Source: Agrypnia vestita
Lineage: Eukaryota > Arthropoda > Insecta > Trichoptera > Phryganeidae
Reading direction: 5' to 3'
Length of the DNA: 64,000 bases
NCBI GenBank assembly: GCA_016648135.1
Contig: JADDOH010023729.1
Location: 186,001 to 250,000 of the forward strand
The translations under genes were made by a program, and so were the position numbers. Of this stretch, positions 56,732 to 64,000 are shown in pieces. The first letter of the stretch is position 1; each line of letters starts with the position of its first letter. The notes under the pieces are model-generated. The model was not told the DNA's origin, did no database searches, and was given only the letters and a program-made list of their open reading frames with translations.

Positions 56732-56755
56732 TTTTGGTCCTGTTCGAGCCGGAGA
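56732..56755 (+). other. Primer-binding-site region of BEL copy B
   Basis: It lies directly after the LTR end: TTTTGGTCCTGTTCGAGCC. TGG is the usual complement of the tRNA CCA end, and TTCGA recalls a T-loop, but I could not match a specific tRNA. Copy A has the same sequence inverted at 55304-55327. Confidence 0.4.
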
Positions 56756-56778
56756 TCTGAGCTTCGCTGACGACCACC

Positions 56779-59067
56779 ATGTCTCAAGAGGGATCGAGAC
56801 ACTCTGTTGGGGGAGACCACGACCAGGACGAGCCTGTGGCACCGGAACGAGCCGGTTCTGAAGTGGACCGGGCCTCCACGACATCCATGGAGGACACCGT
56901 CCGCCGGCAAGCGGCGGAGATCCGGCGCCAACAGCAGCTCATACGAGAACTCCAGCGAGAGCACGCGGAGGCGCTCATCCGGATCTGCTCAGCAAAGGCA
57001 GACGCATCCGAAGCTGCAAATGTGCAACCGACCAGGGCGGCATCCAAGCGACCAGCCTCGGTCGCCGCTGATGATGTCACACCCAAGCGGCCGACACCAG
57101 CCGCCACCGATGACGTCACCACCCGCCGCCCACCAGTGGTCGCGACCGATGACGTCACCACTCGCTGCCTACCAGTCGTCGCAGCCGATGACGTCACCAC
57201 TCGCTGCCTACCAGTCGTCGCAGCCGATGACGTCACCACTCGCCGCTCACCAGTTGTCGCGGCCGATGACGTCACCACCCGCCGCCCACCAGTTGCCGCG
57301 GCCGATGACGTCATGGAGGAGTACGCGATTGTGTCATCAGACCGATCTGGACAGCGGGGCCGTTGTCCCGAACCGAGTACATTCACCAGAGATTGGGTCC
57401 TGAGCCATCCGGAACAAAGACGGATGGTCAACTCACTGATTGAAGAGGCGCTCAATTCACGCCAGGCCAACAGCACCCGCTCACAACCCACGGCGGGAGA
57501 GGCGCCGGTTTCAGCAATTTTGGCGCGACAATCAGGCGTCAAAGAATTGCCGCATTTTTCTGGAGACCCTTTTGAGTGGCCGACTTTCCTGGCGCAGTAT
57601 GAGCAGTCGTCAGTTTTATGTGGATTGTCGCCGCCTGAAAATATTATGCGCCTACAAACGGCGCTGAAAGGACGAGCGCGCGAAGCAGTCGCGCCGCTTC
57701 TAGTGGACCCACAGAATTTGGAGGAGATTATGCGGACACTGAAAAACCGCTTCGGCAATTCCGAGGACATTATTGATAGCATGCTGGAAAGAGTCCGCCG
57801 CCACCCACGGATCACTGAAGATTCGCCGATAGACGCGCTGACGGATTATGCTATAGCCATCAGAAATGTGGTGGCGACCGTGCATGGCTTTGACCGGAAA
57901 TACCTGACGTCACCGCAGCTACTTACAGAAATGGTCGGCAAGCTTCCCATGTCGGCGAAATTAATGTGGCTGAATTCAAGGAGAGGCGGACCAACCAACA
58001 TTACAATAAAGGACTTATCGGACTGGCTGGTCGACATATTGGACATGGCGCCGTACGCCGGATGTAGGCCAAAAGCGAGCCAGAAGATGACCGCCCGCCG
58101 AAGCGGTCAAGTTCACCAATTGACGGAAGACGGTGATGAAAGTAGACCGTCAACGAGCGCCGCCAGATGCTGCGCCTGCCATATGGCAAATCACGCCCTG
58201 CTGGATTGTAGGGCGTATTGGAATAACCCCATACGGGAGAGATGGACATTGGCAAGGCGGGCCGCTGTCTGCTTTAATTGCCTGACAAGGGGGCATATGT
58301 TGCCTAACTGCAAGGCCAAGCGGTGCGGCGAAAATGGATGCCGAGCACCACACCACCACTCGCTGCACTTAGAGGAAAATCGCCGCCCGCCCCAAGCCGC
58401 TGAAGAACATCGATCCGGGCGCGGCGGGCGAGGCGGGCGTGGCCGCGATCAACATCGGCGAGGCGGGCGAGGCGCCCCGCGAAGCGCGCCACCGCGCGGG
58501 TCAGGCGTCGCCGCCGCGGCCGCCCCATCTACCACCCCCGCGACGAATGTTACGGCGCCCCGCGATAATACAGTGGGGCACGCAAAATTGGACAATGGGC
58601 GATATGCCGTATTATTAAAAGTTTTGTTGGTGACTGTGAGTGGGCCCCGAGGCCAAGTGAAAATTTACGCGCTTCTCGATGAGGGTTCGACCGTCACTCT
58701 CGTCGATGAAACAGTGGCCAGCGCCGTCGGGGCCCGCGGACCGGTGCGCGGACTTAGAATTCACGGCGCAAATGGAATGTGTTCCTCAGATGACCGGTCC
58801 CAAGATGTAAATCTCACAGTGCGGGGGAGTGAGGCTGCATATGAAATGCGGGCGAGCACAGTCAAACAGCTCGCTCTGCCCGCGCAAAAAGTGCTAAGAA
58901 AATGCGAGTGCCAAGAGAAAAATAAAAATAAAAATAAAAATAAAATTGAAACTGACCCAGAACGCGCGTGTGTTGGTGGAAAGTGCGCGGAATTTAATGA
59001 AGTGGAGCCGCGAATATTGATAGGCCAGGACCACGCGCATTTTGATCGTCACCCGGGAGGTGACTGA
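56779..59067 (+). CDS. gag: BEL copy B: open Gag and protease part, ended by a frameshift
   Basis: 762 residues. An N-terminal charged coiled coil is followed by seven 13-residue repeats of the VVAADDVTTR type (about residues 95-180). Then come the DUF1759-like capsid part (KELPHFSGDPFEWP, about 255), two CCHC zinc knuckles (CCACHMANHALLDC and CFNCLTRGHMLPNC), an Arg/Gly-rich stretch, and the protease motif LLDEGSTVTLVDE. One extra T near 59042 (four Ts where copy A has three) throws the frame off and ends the ORF with DRHPGGD. The gag portion itself is intact. Confidence 0.88.
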   Translation: MSQEGSRHSVGGDHDQDEPVAPERAGSEVDRASTTSMEDTVRRQAAEIRRQQQLIRELQREHAEALIRICSAKADASEAANVQPTRAASKRPASVAADDVTPKRPTPAATDDVTTRRPPVVATDDVTTRCLPVVAADDVTTRCLPVVAADDVTTRRSPVVAADDVTTRRPPVAAADDVMEEYAIVSSDRSGQRGRCPEPSTFTRDWVLSHPEQRRMVNSLIEEALNSRQANSTRSQPTAGEAPVSAILARQSGVKELPHFSGDPFEWPTFLAQYEQSSVLCGLSPPENIMRLQTALKGRAREAVAPLLVDPQNLEEIMRTLKNRFGNSEDIIDSMLERVRRHPRITEDSPIDALTDYAIAIRNVVATVHGFDRKYLTSPQLLTEMVGKLPMSAKLMWLNSRRGGPTNITIKDLSDWLVDILDMAPYAGCRPKASQKMTARRSGQVHQLTEDGDESRPSTSAARCCACHMANHALLDCRAYWNNPIRERWTLARRAAVCFNCLTRGHMLPNCKAKRCGENGCRAPHHHSLHLEENRRPPQAAEEHRSGRGGRGGRGRDQHRRGGRGAPRSAPPRGSGVAAAAAPSTTPATNVTAPRDNTVGHAKLDNGRYAVLLKVLLVTVSGPRGQVKIYALLDEGSTVTLVDETVASAVGARGPVRGLRIHGANGMCSSDDRSQDVNLTVRGSEAAYEMRASTVKQLALPAQKVLRKCECQEKNKNKNKNKIETDPERACVGGKCAEFNEVEPRILIGQDHAHFDRHPGGD
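57072..57313 (+). repeat. Seven-copy 39 bp tandem repeat in gag, each unit with TGACGTCA
   Basis: TGACGTCA occurs at 57111, 57150, 57189, 57228, 57267 and 57306, and TGATGTCA at 57072, at exact 39 bp steps. The inverse array in copy A has six units (54769, 54808, 54847, 54886, 54925 and 54964), of which four are perfect TGACGTCA. TGACGTCA is the core CREB/ATF binding palindrome. Confidence 0.9.
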
Positions 59068-62000
59068 AATACCTACCGGCGGATTGCGCTCCCGCACAGC
59101 CCTGGGATGGACCACACACGGCGAGCTTGGCCGCCGACCACCCGCCGGCACCGCGACGGTTTTGGCGCTCTCCGGCGCCACGGTGCCGGCGGCCGATAAC
59201 GATCTGGAGGCGCTGATAAGGGCGCATTTTGCAGTGGATTCACTGGGAATCACTGCCGCGGCCCGCGTCAATAGAGAAGACGCCCGCGCCGCCGCTATTA
59301 TGGAGGCCACTACGCGGCAATTACCTACCGGGCAATGGGAAACGGGCCTTCTTTGGAAGATGGATGATATTAATTTCCCAGACAGCCGCCAGTGCGCCGC
59401 CAACCGCCTGGCGGGGATTGAAAGAAAAATGGAAAAAGATACTGCATGTGCGACGGCGTACAGGGCGAAAATAAATGAATATTTTGAGAAAGATTACGCC
59501 CGCGCCTTGTCACCCGCCGAAGAAAAAGCGCTGAAATTTAAGTTTTACTTGCCGCATTTTGCAGTCTTTAACCCAAACAAGCCCGGCAAAATACGTATAG
59601 TATTTGATGCCGCGAGTAAGTGCCGAGGAGTATCATTGAATGATATGTTATTAACGGGGCCGGACCTGCTGAGTTCACTTCTAGGCAGTGTGTTCCGGTT
59701 CCGGGAAGGAAAAGTGGCACTGGCAGCCGATGTAAAAGAAATGTTTTTGCGCATAAAAATCCGAGAGGCCGACCAAGCGGCGCAATTATTTCTATGGAAA
59801 CAACCAGGCGAGCAGGTGCTGACGACTTACCAGATGTCGTCTATGATTTTTGGCGCCACCTGCTCGCCCAGCAGTGCACAATATGTGAGGAACCGGATTG
59901 CGCAAGCCAGTGCCACAGAATTTCCGACCGCGGCAAAGGCGGTTGAGACTACATTTTATATGGACGATTACCTCGACGCAGTAGATTCAACTGAAGAGGC
60001 CTTAAAAATGTTCACCGAAGTGACTGAAATACTGCGTCGAGGGAAAATGCAGCTCTGCAATTGGGCCTCCAATGATCCTGCAGTATTGGAAATAATTGAG
60101 CCCGCCTTAAGAGCGGTGGAACCGATGAGGATTATCGGGGCGGAGACAACGGCAGAAAAAGTGCTCGGGATTGCATGGGAGCCGGCCTCCGACAAATTTG
60201 TTTTTCAATTTGTGAACTTGCCAGAAATAACGGAGGCTGGCCGGCCGACAAAGAGACAAATATTGAGCGCCGTAATGAAAATATTTGACCCCATCGGATT
60301 TTTGGCCTGCATACTAATAAGGTCAAAAATCCTATTACAGGATGTATGGCGCTCTAAAATTGGATGGGAAGAGAGGATACAACCCGAGCACGCCGATAAA
60401 TGGTACGCGTGGTGCGAGCTAATAAGGAATGTGAAATGTGAAATCGCGCGCCCGTGCATATCCCGCCGCGATAGTGAAGTCGCGCTTCATGTGTTTTGCG
60501 ACGCCTCAGAAAAAGCGAGCTGCGCGGTGGCCTATTTTGTCGAGACAGGAGACGGTGGCCATTCCGTAGCCTTCATCTCGGCAAAATGTAAGGTGGCACC
60601 GCTAAAACCGCTGTCAATACCGAGGCTAGAGCTGCAAGCGGCACTTATCGCCGCGCGACTGTCGGCGGCTGTGAAAAAAGAGTACCGCTGTAAAATAGCC
60701 CGTACGGTACTGTGGACCGATTCCACCACGGTGTTATGCTGGTTGCGGACCGACCCCCGGGCGTATTCGACTTTTGTCGCTAACCGGCTGGGAGAGATTG
60801 ATGAACTGACAAAAATCGCCGATTGGAGATGGGTCCCCACTAAACATAATCCCGCTGATATTGGGACACGGGACGGCGAACTCCCAGATTTGGCCGCTGA
60901 TGGTATGTGGTTCAGCGGCCCTGACTTTCTACACCGGGGAGAGTCGGCGTGGCCGCAAGAGAGCCGCCGGCGGCAACCAGATAACACAGTACTGGAAAAA
61001 AGAGCAGATATTGTTTTGGTGACCGGAAGAACGCCCACGGGGGGAGCATTGCCCGATATCAAGCGCTTCTCATCATGGACGAAATTGGTGCGCACTGCGG
61101 CATGGATAAGGCGCTTCATTTGGAATTGCCGCCGCCGCGCTGAAGAGCGGCCCGGCCAAGATGTCACCTGCGATGAAAGAATAGCAGCCGAGCGCGCATG
61201 GATATTGCATTCTCAGGCGGAGGCGTTCGGCACAGAAATAAAAATTTTGCACCGCGGTGGAGCCGTCCCAAGGACCAGCCGGCTGTATCCACTGACGCCG
61301 CGCCTGGATGAATATGGAGTTATACGGATGGGCTCGCGGCTCGAGCAGACCGCGGTGCATGAAATACCGGCCGGCTTGAGGGCGCCGGTAGTATTGGACG
61401 GCTCTCACCCGTATGCCCGCTTGATGATAAGGCATTATCATGAGAAGGAAAATCACCCGGGCACTGAGAAAACTGTGGCAGATGTGCGGGAGAATTTTTA
61501 TATTTTAAAATTGAGACCCACAGTGCGCCGGGTGAAATATGAATGCCAAGCGTGCCGAAACAGAAAAAGCCAGCCGCAACCGCCGTTAATGGGTCAAATT
61601 CCAGATTGCCGACTGGCTTACAATACTCCCGCTTTTTACCATTGTGGGCTCGATTATTTTGGCCCAATGCAGGTGACTATCGGCCGGCGAAGAGAGAAGC
61701 GGTACGGCGCGCTCTTTACATGCCTCACAACGCGCGCCGTACATTTGGAAATCGCCGAGTCTTTGTCTGCAGACTCGGCCATACTCGCTATAAGGCGAAT
61801 GGCAGCGCGGCGCGGGCATCCGCGCCTACTATAATCAGATAATGGAACCAATTTTCGAGGCGCGGAAAAAGAGATGGCAGCCGCGCTGAAAGATTTGAGA
61901 AGTGACCCGCGGATGCATGGGCACCTCGCGGATAGCGGGGTTGAATGGAACTTCAACCCCCCCCTCGCCCCACATATGGGTGGCGCCTGGGAGAGCCTGG

Positions 62001-62539
62001 TACGCGCCGTGAAGCGGGCGTTGGAGGCTACTTTGAAGGAGCGGGCACCGCGGGAAGAAACCTTGAGGACTCTGTTGGCTGAGGCCGAATATACTGTGAA
62101 TAGCCGTCCGTTGACGCATGTATCGGTTGATCCGAAAGATGACGCGCCTCTTACGCCGAACCATCTGTTGCTGGGAGCGACCGGCCGCAATTCACATTAG
62201 GCGGTATACGGGGCGCTAGATGAAAATGTATGCCTGAAAAGACAGTGGAGAATATCGCAACAGATGGCCGATTTATTCTGGCGGCGGTGGATGAAAGAAT
62301 ACTTGCCGACATTGGCGCGCCGAAATAAATGGCAGGAGCCCGCGCCCGCAATTAAGGAAGGCGAGATGGCCGTCATCGCAGATCCCGCGCTGCCCCGCAA
62401 CACATGGCCCAGAGGGCGAATTTTGGAAGCCCGCCCGGCGCCCGATGGACAAATTCGAGTCGTCCGAGTACGCACAGCTGCGGGCGATTATACTCGACCA
62501 GCCACAAGAATAATCATGCTGAAGGGGAATCCAGCATAA
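59042..62539 (+). pseudogene. pol: BEL copy B: pol, frameshifted and with two nonsense changes
   Basis: After the extra T, the frame reads on through reverse transcriptase (YMDDYLDAV, about 59957), RNase H and integrase zinc finger to a TAA at 61832-61834. This stop falls on the Tyr of the integrase box that reads YSDNG in copy A. A second stop, TAG at 62198-62200, replaces a Leu codon of copy A. The DUF5641-like end is open to 62539. Everything else follows copy A closely. Confidence 0.9.
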
Positions 62540-62589
62540 GGGCGCTGGCAGCATACCCTGTCCTCCTGATAAGTGCGGGCAGGCCACAC

Positions 62590-62597
62590 GGGGGGAG
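62590..62597 (+). other. Polypurine tract of BEL copy B
   Basis: GGGGGGAG preceded by CCACAC marks the start of plus-strand DNA synthesis and the 5' edge of the 3' LTR. The inverse is at 49494-49501 in copy A. Confidence 0.65.
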
Positions 62598-64000
62598 TAT
62601 GGAACGGACAGGGTTGAGCCATGTAAAAAAAAATGAGAACATAACATGACCACTATGAGCGGCGCGTGTCCACAATAAATCAGCCGCTACATACAGAAAA
62701 TTGCATTGGAGACGAGGCGTGTATGCCGCTACTGAAAATCGGGTTGCCGCTCGGAGCGCGCGCAAGTCAGTGCCCAGCGGCTGTTGCCGCGACTGGAGGG
62801 GGGCCGCGCGCGCATACTGCTTCCAACTAGCTGTAGAACAACATCGCCCGGACACTAGACCGGAGATTGGCCCTTTGTTGAATGAATATGAAAAAATGCA
62901 GCCTGTTTGGCTGCCGATGTTATTTCCAGCTACAAGTGTCGATACAAATATGTGTGGACTTTGTATATGTTATGAAAATATTTTTAAAATATGTTGATGT
63001 CTTGTAGGAAGCAGCGCTTGGCGCCCTTTTTGTATGCAATATTGTCATGTGCATTATGTTGAATCTCTGATGAGAAAAATGTATTGGAATTTTATGAATT
63101 TTTTGAATACAATGGAAATAAATAATTTTTTATTTGGCACCTGTTGGTGCGTGGACAAAGGTTAGAAGTTTGAGCCGAAGGGATTCTTCCGCGATGTAAC
63201 GCCCCAAAGTAAAGTATGTGTGTGGCACGCGGTACCCGCGATGTTCGCCAACACTAAATGGGCAAGAGTGTGGCACGCAATATTCGCCAACACGGGAGAC
63301 GAGTCTCGCTGCAGAGGGTCTCGTCTCTTTCTTTCCGCCGTTGAATCCGCCGACGGGCAAATAAATGTTTTTTGAATATTCAGAGATTTTACAAACTTAC
63401 CTGACCGGCTATAACTTCTAACGCCTAGTACTCAATTCCGAGCCCCCGTCTGAGATGCGTATATGGTATACCCTCCACGGGGGCCCGAAGGCCTGCACCG
63501 GGCGCCATCGTGGAGATGGTCAGCATGAAATGAATGAGTACTGGAAGACCGTGAGAAAAATTTTTGTATTTTTCTCGATTTGGAAACGGTAGACGCCTGT
63601 TTGCGGGCCCACGTCGCGGTAAGCTCGCGCACACGGCTCGCCGTGGAGGATATTAAAAAGTTGAATTTTTTATCGACAACCAGAGCGGCTTACCGTGGAC
63701 GAATTCCTACTTATGTAGTGTCATTGCATTCCTTATCTGAATGCCTGTCTGGAGAATGTATTTTTATACATGTGGAATGATATAGGCGCGCCTGAGAGTG
63801 AAATAAAGAAATTGGTTTTTGGCGCTTTTTTTGAATGCCTATAACTCAGTAAATATTTACCTGAAATATTTGGAATTACTGTTAAAATGAGCGCTTGCAT
63901 GCGCAAATTACATTTGTCATAGCAAAACTTGTAAAACTGCTGTTTTTGATTTTTTATGAATTTTTGAAAATTTGAGCCGTTTGTGGCGAATTTAATTTTA
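62598..64000 (+). repeat. 3' LTR of BEL copy B (cut by the window end)
   Basis: It is the inverse of 49492 down to about 48090 in copy A. About 600 further bases, including the TATA box and LTR end, should lie beyond the window. Confidence 0.75.

Larger units (their letters stand above)
55903..64000 (+). mobile_element. BEL/Pao LTR retrotransposon, copy B (runs off the window)
   Basis: It runs rightward: truncated 5' LTR to 56731, primer-site region, gag from 56779, pol to 62539, polypurine tract 62590-62597, 3' LTR from 62598 past the end. It is nearly identical to copy A in inverse orientation, with scattered substitutions and indels. Compare with copy A to separate old from new changes. 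Confidence 0.9.

Noticed and set aside
56784..57815. 343-codon minus-strand frame
   Set aside because: It is antisense to gag of BEL copy B and its length comes from the 39 bp tandem repeats.
1..64000. CRISPR arrays, operons or prokaryotic features
   Set aside because: Spliced genes, Pol II signals and eukaryotic transposons throughout; no spaced direct-repeat array was seen.

Overview
The window is AT-rich nuclear DNA from an arthropod, most likely an insect. It has spliced genes with long transposon-filled introns, BEL/Pao, RTE-like and mariner/pogo elements, and a short run of the insect-type telomere unit TTAGG. The sequence does not fix the order. All family calls rest on motifs read by eye; no database search was run.

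Host genes, left to right. (1) 1005-5802 (+): four exons of a 1-acylglycerol-3-phosphate acyltransferase (AGPAT1/2 type), with its 5' exon(s) not seen. (2) 12353-18554 (-): a complete four-exon NEDD8-conjugating enzyme UBC12/UBE2M of 183 residues. (3) 19416-19853 (-): an intact single-exon MBF1/EDF1 coactivator. (4) 25184-34479 (+): a complete three-exon gene for the small TFIIIC subunit GTF3C6, with 3.5 kb and 5.2 kb introns. These are ordinary housekeeping genes in lipid synthesis, cullin neddylation, transcription coactivation/ribosome surveillance and Pol III transcription. They do not form a pathway together.

Around and inside them lie many decayed mobile elements: several miniature inverted-repeat families, two mariners, a pogo-like remnant nested in a hAT-like element, RTE-type and other LINE tails, a SINE family and a possible solo LTR.

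The right third is accessory. An intronless 1.1 kb ORF (38836-39978, -) resembles a captured RNA-virus nucleoprotein, but this assignment is tentative. A spliced gene with zinc fingers and a Crypton-type tyrosine recombinase (44871-47466, +) follows an LTR-like TATA promoter. It carries two frameshifts, one of them in the codon of the presumed catalytic tyrosine, and its last codons are cut off by a BEL/Pao insertion. From 47468 to the end of the window two nearly identical GC-rich BEL/Pao elements stand head to head as a giant inverted repeat: copy A on the minus strand, copy B on the plus strand. They are joined through truncated 5' LTRs at about 55905. Copy A keeps an open pol and a broken gag; copy B keeps an open gag and a broken pol.
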